64,000 bases of DNA from Isosphaera pallida ATCC 43644 (GCF_000186345.1 NC_014962.1:5112450-5176449), one strand, 5' to 3'; counted from the first letter of the stretch, positions 8,445 to 18,084 are shown. Translations and numbers: made by a program. The notes: a model not told the origin generated them from the letters alone.

Positions 8445-9442
8445 GGGCGGGGAACCTGTTTGAGAAGGGTCGAGTCGAGCGTCGGGGGGATTGCAACCCG
8501 TTGGTCTTGGCCTTGGCGTCGTCGGGGCGGCTTGAGCGCCACTTGGGCCATGAGCGCCAATTTGGTCCAACGTCCCACCACCGGTCGCATAGTCCAAACG
8601 TCGTGGTTGCAAGCTTCGATCGCCCGGAGGATCGCCAAGCCACCCAGGCGGAACAGTTCGACGGCCCGATTCCAAGGCGGGCCCAGGCTGGCGGCCAGTG
8701 GTTCGCCCCGTTCGAGATAGGCCCGCGCCTGCGCCACCTTGCGGCTCGACAAGGCGCGGTACGCCGGGGTGTATCGCCGCGCGTGCAAATCCTCGTCGGA
8801 GTAGCCCAGTTCCCAACGGTCAGATCGTGGCAAATAGATCCGTCCGATGTCGAGGTCGCAAGCCACATCCTGCCAGAAGTTAGCCAGTTGAAGGCCAGTG
8901 CAAATCGCGTCCGACCATTCCCGACGCGCCGGGTCGTCGGCCTCGGCCAGCTTCAAAACCAAGCGTCCCACTGGGTTGGCCGAGCGTCGGCAGTAGTCGA
9001 GTAACTGAGCATCGTTTTGATATTCGTAAACATGTTGATCCTGAATGAAGGCGGAGATGAGGTTCTCGAAAGGCTCTAGCTCCAGGTTGAAGCGGGTGAT
9101 CGTGGGAGCCAGCGCCACGAAGACCGGATGACGCGCTGAGGTGGGATCGGCGAAGACCGCCCGCAACTGGTCGCGCCACCAGACCAACAGACGTTCTGAG
9201 CGGGCTGGATCGCCCACTTCGTCCCCCAGGTCATCGGCCCAGCGGCAAAATGCGTAGATCGCCTCCATCCCGGTTCGCGCCTCCTTGGGCGTGAACCAAC
9301 CGATCACCTGGAAATTCTCGTAATGGCTCCGCGCTAAGTGGGCGCAGTACACCTGCGCCTCCGCCAGGTCAGGAGGCCGCGTCGCGCGGGCCAGTGCGTC
9401 GGGACCGTAACGATTGAGGTGATCGGCAAAGCGAACAGACAT
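8441..9442 (-). CDS. hpnC: Hydroxysqualene synthase HpnC
   Basis: HpnC converts presqualene diphosphate to hydroxysqualene. The 333 residues contain the squalene/phytoene synthase motifs FCRWADDLGDE and LQLANFWQDVACDLDIGRIY, plus ARSHYENFQVIGWFTP near the N-terminus, which is characteristic of HpnC. The ATG at 9442 precedes the conserved RFADHLNRYGPDAL segment; the frame extends to 9556 without conserved sequence. It is the first gene of the operon and overlaps hpnD by four bases. No squalene-hopene cyclase adjoins it, but a terpene-cyclase-repeat gene lies at the far right end of the window. Confidence 0.88.
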   Translation of the reverse strand: MSVRFADHLNRYGPDALARATRPPDLAEAQVYCAHLARSHYENFQVIGWFTPKEARTGMEAIYAFCRWADDLGDEVGDPARSERLLVWWRDQLRAVFADPTSARHPVFVALAPTITRFNLELEPFENLISAFIQDQHVYEYQNDAQLLDYCRRSANPVGRLVLKLAEADDPARREWSDAICTGLQLANFWQDVACDLDIGRIYLPRSDRWELGYSDEDLHARRYTPAYRALSSRKVAQARAYLERGEPLAASLGPPWNRAVELFRLGGLAILRAIEACNHDVWTMRPVVGRWTKLALMAQVALKPPRRRQGQDQRVAIPPTLDSTLLKQVPRP

Positions 9443-9622
9443 CGAACTCGATGGGGGCCGAGAAATGGGAAAGATGGGCAAAAGGAAGGCCCTTGGTGGG
9501 TGGTTCCAACACAGGAGGGCTGTTTCCTTGGCCGGAGAGCTGGGCGAGTTTAGCAATCTTGGGGTCGTTTCGCCAGCGGTCGGGTCGGCGTCGGCTGTTG
9601 GTCTGGGTGAATGATGGTGAAG

Positions 9623-12013
9623 TTATGACGACGGTTTCACCCGATAGAGACGAACGAAGCGGTCGCTATAGAGAAGCTCGAAGCGGTCGGGGCGTTGGTC
9701 GGCCCAGGTTCGTTCAATTGGAAACGCGTCGCGGTCGTAGGGGTTGAGTCGTCCCTCCTCGGCCGCGGCGCGGGTGACGAAGAGCAGTTCGATGCGATGG
9801 CGTTCCAGGTTTTCCAGCCAAGCGTCGGGGTCAGCCTCTTGGCGATGCCAGCAGGGTCGGGTGTCGGGCCAGGTTGGTTGGCCTCGGGCGATCGCTTCGC
9901 GGTGGAAGTCGTGCGGGAGCCAGTCGTCGTGGCGGTTGATTCCCACGTAGCGGACCTGATGCGCTAGGTCGGGTCCGAGAAGATAATAAGGGATGTTGGT
10001 TCCCGAATAGGCGACGCGGTGAGGTCGTTGGGCGGTCTCGCGCTCGAAGGCGGCCCATGCCGGGGCGAAGTCGAAGATCGGGTAGAAGACCAGGCGAGGC
10101 GGTTGATTCCAGGGAAACCGCGAGGCGACCTGGACCCCCAGGAAGCTCAAGGCCAGAACCGCTGCCACCGCTGCCCGCCCTGGGGAGGGCTGCCGTCCCC
10201 AACGCCAAAGCCCCCACGTCAGTCCCAGAGCGGTTAGCGCCGACGCCGCGAACCAGGCGAGGTTGGCCTGGTCCGATCGCGGTGCGCTCATCAGCGAACC
10301 CAACGACACCACGGGCAAGGGCGTGCCGATCACTGCCGGCGAGACGCTGGGCACATATTCGGTGAAGTCCCAGGGGATGTTCGAGCTGCGCCGCAACTCC
10401 GCCAGATAGTCTCCTGGCGCGGTCCAGCGTTCGGTGCCAAACGGCCAGGGTTGCGGTGTGAACAGATGAAGGCTCAGCACCGCGACCGCCGCCCAGCGTC
10501 GCCAGACCCCCCCTTCCAACGTCAACGCCAACGGCGCGCACCAAAGCGCGATGCCCTGAAGCATAAACCGCTGCTGGGTTCGATAGGGAATCACTCCCCA
10601 GTACAACGCGATGTTGAGCAAGCCCAGGAGGATCAGGCCGATCACCAACGCGGTTCGTCCTGGGCTTCGACCGCGAAACGCTGCGATTGGCCCGAGGATA
10701 AGGCCGATCAGCCAAACCGGCAGCGTGCGAGCGTCGAACACCAAAATCAGAATGTCGGCCAACGCTTGCCAACTGGTGAACGGAATATAATAAATGCTGG
10801 TCCTCATCGCCTCGCGGTCGTACCATCCCGGCAAGGTCAACGGTCCCAGCGCGATCTGCGCGGGGTACAGCGGATGCCCGCCGTGGAGGGTGTTGCGAAC
10901 CCACCAAAACAAGGTGGGCATCAGCAACGAAACGACAAACAGCAGGACATGGTATCCAACCGCGCGTGAGGCGTGGTTCTTGGCGTCCGTGGAGTTGGAG
11001 GCGGAGTCGAAGTCGCGGCGGGACCCGCGGGCTTGGGTCACGATCACGAGCAGCCCCAAAACCGCCAGCGGCGCCACGAACACGATCGCGGTCGCCTTGG
11101 TTCCCAGCGCCAAACCGGCGGCGAGACCCGCCAGCGACCACATCGCCGGGACAGTTCGGCGGGTGGGAAGGGGGGAGCCGAGGCCATTGGCGTCGCCGGG
11201 CTTAGCTCCAAAGCCCATCGCCCGCAGTCCGAAGGCGACCGCCCCGAGATAACCGGCGACGAAGATCGTATCGACATTGGGCTCACTAGACCAGACGATC
11301 AACGGAACACACGTGGCGAAAAACGCGGTCGCCACTATCGAGGCCGACCGCCCCGCGCCAACGAGGCGGCATAAGTCGTAGGTCAGGAGGAAGGCCAGTC
11401 CCCAAAAAGGAACCTGACCCACTTTCGCCAGACGGTCCCCTTCCCAGGCGATCATGAGCCAGGTGAACCAGAGGTCGCCATTGGCCGGGAAGTAGGTGGC
11501 CGCGCTTTCGCCAAAGACAACCGGGATGAGCGACAGCCCCCCCTCGCGCCACCATCGGGCAGCGAAGTAAAGGTGATAGATTGGGCCGTCGCTGACCACC
11601 TTGACTGGCCCCAGCAGCGAGGGCGTCGCCAGGTGGCTCAACGCCCAAACCGAGCCGACCAAGGCTAGCCAGGCGGGCGCGTCCCACCGGTCCGTGTTGG
11701 CGGGCTTGGCGAGGAACGCCATCGGATCATTCGACCAGAGCGTTGAGCGGCGGTTTGGCCATCCAACGGCCAGTCCCAGGCCGCCCCAGACCAGCGACCA
11801 AGCCAACAACGGCGGGCGCCCCAGCCCGCCCAGGACTCCCAGCCCCTGCATTCCTAGAGTCAGACCCAGCCAACTCAGGAACACGGTGATCAGCCAGCGG
11901 GCGCGTCGGGCGTGATCGCCGTTGCTGGGGTCGATCCATGCCGAAGCGGTCGCCCAACCGCCCAGCACGAGCGGCGCAGTCAGCAACAGGGTCCAACCCA
12001 ACGATTCGGCCAT
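9623..12013 (-). CDS. GT-C type membrane glycosyltransferase-like protein
   Basis: This large polytopic membrane protein (796 residues) has at least ten hydrophobic helices. It resembles the GT-C superfamily (family 39/ArnT-like), which transfers sugars from polyprenyl-phosphate donors on the outer face of the membrane. The first periplasmic loop carries an acidic segment, SDGPIYHLYFAARWW, in the place where these enzymes keep a catalytic Asp. The last 120 residues form a soluble domain (NIPYYLLGPDLAHQVRYVGI). The ATG at 12013 has GAGGGAGGG upstream and sits right before the first helix; a TTG at 12064 would add 17 residues. The acceptor is unknown. Confidence 0.65.
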   Translation of the reverse strand: MAESLGWTLLLTAPLVLGGWATASAWIDPSNGDHARRARWLITVFLSWLGLTLGMQGLGVLGGLGRPPLLAWSLVWGGLGLAVGWPNRRSTLWSNDPMAFLAKPANTDRWDAPAWLALVGSVWALSHLATPSLLGPVKVVSDGPIYHLYFAARWWREGGLSLIPVVFGESAATYFPANGDLWFTWLMIAWEGDRLAKVGQVPFWGLAFLLTYDLCRLVGAGRSASIVATAFFATCVPLIVWSSEPNVDTIFVAGYLGAVAFGLRAMGFGAKPGDANGLGSPLPTRRTVPAMWSLAGLAAGLALGTKATAIVFVAPLAVLGLLVIVTQARGSRRDFDSASNSTDAKNHASRAVGYHVLLFVVSLLMPTLFWWVRNTLHGGHPLYPAQIALGPLTLPGWYDREAMRTSIYYIPFTSWQALADILILVFDARTLPVWLIGLILGPIAAFRGRSPGRTALVIGLILLGLLNIALYWGVIPYRTQQRFMLQGIALWCAPLALTLEGGVWRRWAAVAVLSLHLFTPQPWPFGTERWTAPGDYLAELRRSSNIPWDFTEYVPSVSPAVIGTPLPVVSLGSLMSAPRSDQANLAWFAASALTALGLTWGLWRWGRQPSPGRAAVAAVLALSFLGVQVASRFPWNQPPRLVFYPIFDFAPAWAAFERETAQRPHRVAYSGTNIPYYLLGPDLAHQVRYVGINRHDDWLPHDFHREAIARGQPTWPDTRPCWHRQEADPDAWLENLERHRIELLFVTRAAAEEGRLNPYDRDAFPIERTWADQRPDRFELLYSDRFVRLYRVKPSS

Positions 12014-12346
12014 CGGCTCGCGTGTCCCTCCCTCGTCAGCTTGATTCGATTCAACTCGGCTCAACTCCCAGGCGCGGTGGTTGTTTGGTTGATGAACAAG
12101 GAGCCTCCACGTTCCAAGGCGTCCTCAAGGCAAGGCGTGGGTGTGGAGGTCGCGGCGATGATGACCGATTCCCCCGCCCGGCTCAAGACGACGGCGGCAG
12201 GCAAGCACCAGACCCAAGCCATCTCCCGTCGCCTTGACAATCCCGCGGCCAATGCCTCACCATGACCTCCCAACCAGGACGCGCGGAGTGGAAGCGACCG
12301 TGGAGGGGAGGAGGCGGGTAAAGATGGTCCGCTCAAAGGAACGACC
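12014..12346. other. Divergent promoter region, no gene
   Basis: This 333-bp region separates the GT-C gene (minus) from the DUF2254 gene (plus). It should hold both promoters, but I could not pick hexamers with confidence. The AAGGA ribosome site of the plus-strand gene lies near its right end. Confidence 0.4.
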
Positions 12347-13750
12347 ATGTTTAATCTAATTTACGCCTGGGATCGGTTGAGGTCCGGTTACTGGTTTGTC
12401 CCCACGGTCGTGACGGTGTTGATGATTGGTTTGGCCCGCCTGACTCTGGCGCTGGACGCCGCAGCGGCGGACCATCTGCCCGGTCTCAAACTTGACCTGT
12501 TCGGGGGTGGTCCCGAGGGGGCCACCGCGATTTTATCAACCGTCGCCGGATCGATGATCACGATCGCCGGCCTGGTCTTCTCGATCACGATGGTCGTGCT
12601 GACCCTCGCCAGTTCCCAGTTCGGCCCCCGCTTGCTTCGCAACTTTTTACGCGACCCAATCAGTCAATTCGTTCAAGGGTGTTTCGTCGCAGTCTTTTTG
12701 TATTGTCTCTTCATCCTAGGGGCGATTCAGTTCGAGGGCGACCAAGCGGCGCTACCGCAAATCTCGGTCCTGATGGCGATTGTGCTGGCGGTCGTCAACC
12801 TAGGCGCGCTGATTTATTACGTGCATCACGTCTCCGTTTCAATTCACGCGGATCGGTTGATTGCCGCGGTGGGCAACGAGTTGGTCAACACGATCGACCG
12901 GCTGTTCGTCGAGGTGACACCCCACTCGGGATCCGACGAGTTGTTAATCGCCGAGTCGCCCGAGACTGTGAACCCCGACGTTCAGTTCGCGCCGATTTTG
13001 AAACGGCTGGAGGAGCGGGCCCAGACCGTCATGGCGACTCAAGACGGCTATGTGCAAATGATTGATGAAATTTCACTGGTTCGCTGGGCCGCCGAACACG
13101 ACCTGGTCGTGCGGATGGATCGGTTGCCCGGCCATTACGTCTTGCGCGACGGACCATTGGCCTCAGTGCTGGTTCCCGAGGGGACCTCATGGAAACCAGA
13201 ATGGGCCGGGGTGATTAACCGCGCGGTCGTGATTGGTTCGTCGCGCACCCCAGTCCAAGATTTGGAGTTTTGTTTGGATCAACTGGTGGAAATCGCGTTG
13301 AGGGCGCTGTCGCCAGGGATCAACGACCCGTTCACCGCGATCGTTTGTATTGATCGGCTGGGATCGGCGCTGGCCCGGTTGCTGAGACGCACCCCCCCTT
13401 CATCCTACCGAGTCGATCCGCAAGGGCAATTGAGGGTGGTGATTCGTCCAGTCTGTTTCCCCGCGGCGCTGAACGCGGCCTTCAACCAGCTGCGTCAATT
13501 CGGCGCGACGAGTCCGGCCGTGGCGATCCGACTGGTTGAAACGTTGGAGGCCATCGCCCACCACGTCCGGCGTTCCTCCGAGGCCGACGCCCTGTTCAGA
13601 CACGCCGTCATGATCGAGCGCGCCTGTCGGGAAGCTGTCACTGAGCCCTTTGATCTAGATGACCTTCGGCAACGGTGCCGCAGCCTCGAAGCAACCCTAC
13701 GCGAGCGAGGCTACGCGCCGCCGTCCGACCGACTCATCCACTCTTCTTGA
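12347..13750 (+). CDS. DUF2254 family membrane protein
   Basis: The role is unknown; the family is predicted to be inner-membrane. The 467 residues begin with four hydrophobic helices: about residues 17-36, then a pair spanning ILSTVAGSMITIAGLVFSIT and FVQGCFVAVFLYCLFILGAI, then MAIVLAVVNLGALIYYV. The signature VLTLASSQFGPRLLRNFLRD follows helix two and is a hallmark of DUF2254. The C-terminal two-thirds is soluble, with VQDLEFCLDQLVEIALRALS and SPGINDPFTAIVCIDRLG, also conserved in the family. AAGGA about 8 nt before the ATG supports the start. It is convergent with the next gene and probably monocistronic. Confidence 0.85.
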   Translation: MFNLIYAWDRLRSGYWFVPTVVTVLMIGLARLTLALDAAAADHLPGLKLDLFGGGPEGATAILSTVAGSMITIAGLVFSITMVVLTLASSQFGPRLLRNFLRDPISQFVQGCFVAVFLYCLFILGAIQFEGDQAALPQISVLMAIVLAVVNLGALIYYVHHVSVSIHADRLIAAVGNELVNTIDRLFVEVTPHSGSDELLIAESPETVNPDVQFAPILKRLEERAQTVMATQDGYVQMIDEISLVRWAAEHDLVVRMDRLPGHYVLRDGPLASVLVPEGTSWKPEWAGVINRAVVIGSSRTPVQDLEFCLDQLVEIALRALSPGINDPFTAIVCIDRLGSALARLLRRTPPSSYRVDPQGQLRVVIRPVCFPAALNAAFNQLRQFGATSPAVAIRLVETLEAIAHHVRRSSEADALFRHAVMIERACREAVTEPFDLDDLRQRCRSLEATLRERGYAPPSDRLIHSS

Positions 13751-13813
13751 CGAGCGACCTATCCGCGTCGCGCCAGGACACTGTCGGCAAGCAGGGTGGG
13801 GAACCGAGGATGC

Positions 13814-14884
13814 TCAACGAAGGCTCGGACTCGTGTTCGTGATCCAGGGACGTTGGAGGATGGTCAAACGCACCACCCAAGGAACTGAAAAGATCACCAT
13901 CCAAACTGCCATGACAATTCCCATGATGCCAGTCCCACGCAGGATGCCGAAAAGGCCGCCTTCGCTGATGAACGACGCGCCCATGACCAGCGCAAACAAA
14001 ATGGCGTAGGCCAGGGTGAACTCCTTGACGTCGAAATCGAAGGGATGGGACGAGACATCCAGCTTGGGGTCGGAGGCTTTAGGACGGGGTCGGTCGGGGT
14101 CGGCCCCCGCGGGCAGGAAGCCCAGGTCCTGCTCAGCAGCAGGGGCGTCCTCGGCATCGGTCCGAGCGGCTGAACGAGTTAGCCAGGCGTCCAGTCGAAG
14201 TGGCCAAACCGCCCGCTTGGCGGCCTGCTCCGTGGTGGTTTTGATGAGGGGATCGTCCAAACGACGGGATTGCTCAATGAAGACGATGAGGTTCAGGATG
14301 ACCGAGGTGGCCCAAACCACCGCGAAGCTCGCGCCAAAGAGCGTGAGAATGTTGGCCATCATGAGGATATCCCGTTCCTTGGGTATCAGAGGACGAACGC
14401 CAGTTAGAAACGTAAACATGAACATAAAAAAGGCCATTCCTACACCGAGGCTAGTCCAACCGACTGGCGTGGTGCGAACTTTTTGCCGTCGTGGGATCGA
14501 CGACGACACACTTAAGCCCCCTAGCACTTGCAAGACCGCGCCTAGGAACAAGCATCCCAAGATCGCCAGAGCCAGGGTGCGACCACCCAAGTTGAAGAGC
14601 CAGAAAATCGAGCCGATTACGCCAAGCGAGCCGATCACCGCGCCGACGGCTAGTGCCACCAGGCCGGACCCTCGCGGACGCGGCGGCAGGCTTGGGTCCA
14701 GCAAGCTGGGGTCGAACCGCGGTTTGGGCGGGGTGGGACGTGCCGAAAAGCCGTAGGGGTCGTCTTGAGAGGAGCGACCGCGTGGAGTTGGCTCCAGATC
14801 GTCGTCGTTCCACTCTGCGCCGCCGGGACCGAGTCCTTGACCCTGACCGGGTCCGTTGCCGTTGCCGGGATGGTTGCTCGCCAT
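13814..14884 (-). CDS. Unknown six-helix membrane protein, downstream of the lycopene cyclase
   Basis: I do not recognise the family. The 356-residue protein has a disordered N-terminus (about 70 residues, rich in Gly, Asn, Pro and acidic groups). Four membrane helices follow between residues 72 and 210, including GSGLVALAVGAVIGSLGVIG and FGASFAVVWATSVILNLIVF. A soluble loop rich in Asp and Ala comes next, then two more helices at the C-terminus (FTLAYAILFALVMGASFI and MGIVMAVWMVIFSVPWVV). It starts only 22 bp after the crtY stop on the same strand, so it is probably the third gene of a brp/blh-crtY-membrane protein transcript. That context hints at a membrane role linked to carotenoids or phototrophy, but the residues themselves do not show it. 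Confidence 0.6.
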   Translation of the reverse strand: MASNHPGNGNGPGQGQGLGPGGAEWNDDDLEPTPRGRSSQDDPYGFSARPTPPKPRFDPSLLDPSLPPRPRGSGLVALAVGAVIGSLGVIGSIFWLFNLGGRTLALAILGCLFLGAVLQVLGGLSVSSSIPRRQKVRTTPVGWTSLGVGMAFFMFMFTFLTGVRPLIPKERDILMMANILTLFGASFAVVWATSVILNLIVFIEQSRRLDDPLIKTTTEQAAKRAVWPLRLDAWLTRSAARTDAEDAPAAEQDLGFLPAGADPDRPRPKASDPKLDVSSHPFDFDVKEFTLAYAILFALVMGASFISEGGLFGILRGTGIMGIVMAVWMVIFSVPWVVRLTILQRPWITNTSPSLR

Positions 14885-14906
14885 GTGCCTGTCGCTCCGT
14901 TGGGAT

Positions 14907-16400
14907 TCAGCCCAAGCCCGTGGGGCTTGAGGAACCGGCTGGGTTGACCGACGCCCGCGAAATCAAGGCGTCGTCCACCATACCGAGATACTCCAGCACC
15001 AAGTCGCTCAAGAGGGGTCCCCAGATGGGTCGCGAACGCGCGGCGGCTCGAAGGAAGGGGAGTTTGGGCAACGCCAAAATCAGACTCAGATCATCTCCCC
15101 AATCGGAGGCATCGGTCAGGAACCGCGCTAAGGCATCGGGCTGGGTGCGCTCGAACATTCGCGTGAACAGAGTGGGAACCTGCTCGGGGTGGTCTCGCAG
15201 AACTTGGAGGAAAATCGTGTCGAGGAAGTCGTACTTCCGGGGGGCGACCCGCGGATCGCGCAGACCACGCGCTAGCGCCCGAACCTGGCGTTGAATCCTC
15301 ACAAAAGCGTAACCGCTGGAGGGCCGGGCGGCCCCGCCGGCTAAGCCGATGCGGCGGCAACGCCCCTGGGCGAAAGCTCGTTCCAGACCTACAGGAGGCG
15401 GCGCGGGTTGGGTGTTCATCGGGATCCGACCCGCCTCGGTTTCCAGAATCTCGTAGTCGTCGGCCCGCGCTGCCCATTGTTCGGCCAACGCCTGACGGAT
15501 CGCCTGTTCGTGACGCTCCCGTCCCACCCTGACGCCCGGCGGTAGCAGCATCGTGCTTTCCACCAGGCCGCCTCGTTCCGAGTCGGGCAGCACGTAGAGG
15601 AAATGCGGGCCGCATGACTGGTCGCAACGGAAGTCCATCAGGATCGGCGTCGTCGGGTCGAAACCCACGACTGGTGTCGGATGGGTCAGACGCACCCGCC
15701 AGCCGACGAACTGTTGCACGAGGCCACTCGATCCTTGTTCAAGCTCAACGTTGGTCCGCGTGCCGCGACCGTCGTTCCAGCCGGTCCCCAAGTAGAGACG
15801 GCGGCCCCGCGCCACGCCTAGCGAGGTGATGACCTCGAACCCCTCCTCATCGCCCAGGTCCCGACAGGATTCAACGGTGCGCCCCAGCGCCAGCCGCACA
15901 TTCTCCGCCCGGCTCAGCCGTCCTAGGGTGCGTTGGTAAACGTCGATGGCCCTAAGCCGCAGGTAGCGGTAACGCTTGGAGGCCGCCGTCACGTCCCAAT
16001 CGCTCCCCCCACGGCCACCCCCGGGCGCAACGACCCGCCAACGATCCCAAGCGTGGGTCGCCAGATCGTCGAACGCGGTGCGCTGGACGTTCCAGTAACA
16101 CCAAGTTCGGTCGTTGACGTAATGCGAGCGACGATCAATCAACAAAATCGAGTCCTGGGGCCGATGATCGAGCAACGCCCAGGCCAGACTCAACCCAGCG
16201 GCTCCCGCGCCGACGATCACATGGTCGTAGTCGCGGGGTCGTCCCGAGGCCGAGTCCGGTTCAAGCCAGTCGAACCAGTGGGGAGACTCGATCCGCGTTT
16301 GATCGGAGTTCGGTTCCGTGGTCCGCGGTGGCCGTGTGGGGAGCACCACCGTTGATTCCATCAACGGCCGGTGGAGCGAAGGCAAGGGGGCGGCGATCAT
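14907..16400 (-). CDS. crtY: CrtY-type lycopene beta-cyclase
   Basis: This enzyme cyclises both ends of lycopene to give beta-carotene. The 497 residues carry a dinucleotide-binding start, DHVIVGAGAAGLSLAWALL (GxGxxG at about 64-69), then the family hallmark NDRTWCYW (about 96-103). The RIPMNTQP block, the GLAGGAARPSSGYAFVRIQR block and a C-terminal FERTQPDALARFL segment also fit CrtY cyclases. I used the ATG at 16400; the ATG at 16361 and a TTG at 16460 are alternatives and none has a strong ribosome site. It follows brp/blh by about 110 bp on the same strand, matching the order of reactions from lycopene to retinal. Confidence 0.87.
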   Translation of the reverse strand: MIAAPLPSLHRPLMESTVVLPTRPPRTTEPNSDQTRIESPHWFDWLEPDSASGRPRDYDHVIVGAGAAGLSLAWALLDHRPQDSILLIDRRSHYVNDRTWCYWNVQRTAFDDLATHAWDRWRVVAPGGGRGGSDWDVTAASKRYRYLRLRAIDVYQRTLGRLSRAENVRLALGRTVESCRDLGDEEGFEVITSLGVARGRRLYLGTGWNDGRGTRTNVELEQGSSGLVQQFVGWRVRLTHPTPVVGFDPTTPILMDFRCDQSCGPHFLYVLPDSERGGLVESTMLLPPGVRVGRERHEQAIRQALAEQWAARADDYEILETEAGRIPMNTQPAPPPVGLERAFAQGRCRRIGLAGGAARPSSGYAFVRIQRQVRALARGLRDPRVAPRKYDFLDTIFLQVLRDHPEQVPTLFTRMFERTQPDALARFLTDASDWGDDLSLILALPKLPFLRAAARSRPIWGPLLSDLVLEYLGMVDDALISRASVNPAGSSSPTGLG

Positions 16401-16511
16401 GGGGGACGGCCTCGCCAGAACCAGGGACGGGGGAAGGGACAGAGCAACCACGAACACCAAGCAAGCCGAGTCTTCACTTCGGAGGCGAGTGGGACGGCGT
16501 GGATGGGGGAG

Positions 16512-17609
16512 TCAGACGATCGACCCGCCGGAGCCAACCGGCTTGACCGACCAAACGCCCTGGAATCGATCCATCGCCGCGACCACGATCAGATGGGGAA
16601 TCGTCACCGCGCTAAGAAACGCCAACGCCAGGAAGCCCAGATCGGTCGGCTCCCGAATCCGGTCCCACGCCAACCAACCCAGACCACCCATCAACAGAAA
16701 AGCCGCCGTGTTGGTTGGCCAGGTCCGTTTCAAAAACCAGCCCAAGGTGGCAAGGACGCCGGGACGACGACCAGGCGCAGCTAGGTCGGCAATCCGCTCG
16801 ACATGCCGAAGCGCGTGCCACACATGGAAATAGACACCCATTGCGAGAATTGGAGGCACCAAGGCGAAGCTAGCCCAGAGCAGGGCCGTTTCACCCAACT
16901 CAGCAGCGATGTCGCGTCTCAGGTCAGCTCGTCGGGATGCTAGCGACACTCCACGGATCAACTGGGTCAGAGAGGCCCCGCCCACCAGAAGCCAGGCCGT
17001 CCACCAGGCCGCCGTTCCCTGGGGCAGGGGCGGTGGCGGCGGACCGCCCGAGGCGGTTGTCTGACCCCCGAATCGGGCTAGCGCCTCGCCGAAAAGGTCG
17101 GGGAAGGCTAGAACCGGCAGCACGATTGGCACGCAGCCCCGCGTCAGCAGGAACGCCAAGCGGTCGATCCTGCCGCCGGCCACTCGCAGCGGACGGCTCC
17201 AAACCAGGTCACCTTGGCCAAAATGCAGCGCTGCGGCAATCAGGAACAAGGCCAGAGCCAGGCCTGGTGCCACCCACCAGACAAGGAGGACGGCGGCCAT
17301 GAGCAAAAGGTACCCCGACGCAAACGCCAAATGCGCCTTCAGCGATCCCGACCGATCCCGACCCGATAAACGTCTCAACAACGGCCCAATTTCATGGTCG
17401 AACGCCCCGTGAGGCATACCCAGGACCGCCAGCCCCACGACCCACGGCAACCATTCGACCCAAACTGGCCATGAGCGGATCGGAACCCCCAACGCCTCAC
17501 TCATCCCCGCCGCGATCAAGACGCCAGCCAGAGCCAACGGCCCCAACCACAACGCGATTGAGCCACGCGCTTGGCAATCGAACGTGCTGGGAGAGCGATC
17601 GGCACGCAT
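16512..17609 (-). CDS. blh: Brp/Blh-family beta-carotene 15,15'-dioxygenase
   Basis: This membrane iron enzyme splits beta-carotene into two retinals, the rhodopsin chromophore. The 365-residue protein is all-helical and hydrophobic. It has the family signature GMPHGAFDHE (His at about 67 and 72), LHFGQGDLVW (His 129) and YFHVWHALRHVERI (His 262, 265 and 269), which together supply the iron ligands. The ATG at 17609 precedes the first helix; the frame reads back to 17792 through Pro/Arg-rich sequence that does not look conserved. It is divergent from the rhodopsin and upstream of crtY, so retinal production and the pump are encoded side by side. Confidence 0.9.
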   Translation of the reverse strand: MRADRSPSTFDCQARGSIALWLGPLALAGVLIAAGMSEALGVPIRSWPVWVEWLPWVVGLAVLGMPHGAFDHEIGPLLRRLSGRDRSGSLKAHLAFASGYLLLMAAVLLVWWVAPGLALALFLIAAALHFGQGDLVWSRPLRVAGGRIDRLAFLLTRGCVPIVLPVLAFPDLFGEALARFGGQTTASGGPPPPPLPQGTAAWWTAWLLVGGASLTQLIRGVSLASRRADLRRDIAAELGETALLWASFALVPPILAMGVYFHVWHALRHVERIADLAAPGRRPGVLATLGWFLKRTWPTNTAAFLLMGGLGWLAWDRIREPTDLGFLALAFLSAVTIPHLIVVAAMDRFQGVWSVKPVGSGGSIV

Positions 17610-17884
17610 GACGCTTCGACGCCTTCGACTTGTGACGCATTCCAAAAAACCTGGCCAAGGGCCGCCCGGACGTGGTTCCCCGATAGGAAGGAAAAGGGAT
17701 GAGGGGATCCAAATCGGTGGTGGGTGACAGGTCTGTTTGAACAACGCGAGTCCGACAGGAAGTTTAGACCGGCGGCAACAGCGTCGGTCCAAATTTCTTC
17801 AACGCAGTGCCAATGCCTCAAAACCGTCCAATCCCCTCCGGAATCCCGTTCTAAACGAATTGTCCAAAAAAATCGCGCGGCCTC

Positions 17885-17912
17885 TTGACCGTGGTTTGGA
17901 GACGACTATACG
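17885..17912 (+). promoter_or_regulatory. Candidate sigma-70-like promoter of the rhodopsin gene
   Basis: TTGACC (17885-17890) and TATACG (17907-17912) are separated by 16 bp and read toward the rhodopsin. Transcription would start near 17919 and give a leader of about 280 nt. Hexamers were matched by eye. Confidence 0.45.
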
Positions 17913-17963
17913 AACCAACGGGTCGATCAGACGAGATGCTCCCATTGCATGACGGCCCTCTCA

Positions 17964-18036
17964 ACGGTGAGCGACACAGCATGCCGTATTGACTTCCATC
18001 GAAGTCGAAGTCTTGGAGCATACGGTATCTCACCGT
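17964..18036 (+). promoter_or_regulatory. Long interrupted stem-loop in the rhodopsin leader
   Basis: ACGGTGAG (17964-17971) pairs with CTCACCGT (18029-18036). ATGCCGTAT (17981-17989) pairs with ATACGGTAT (18020-18028) with one G-T pair. GACTTC (17991-17996) can pair with either of two tandem GAAGTC copies (18001-18006, 18007-18012). The left arm has a nine-base bulge between the first two helices. The element lies downstream of the predicted start site, so it would be part of the mRNA; a DNA operator is also possible. Confidence 0.55.
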
Positions 18037-18084
18037 CATCCTCACATGGATGTTGTCGTGCTTGGGAAATAATGCCGTCACCTC

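Noticed and set aside
9831-11141. A long minus-strand frame inside the GT-C gene in another phase
   Set aside because: Arg/Pro/Ala-rich with no hydrophobic helices; shadow of the glycosyltransferase.
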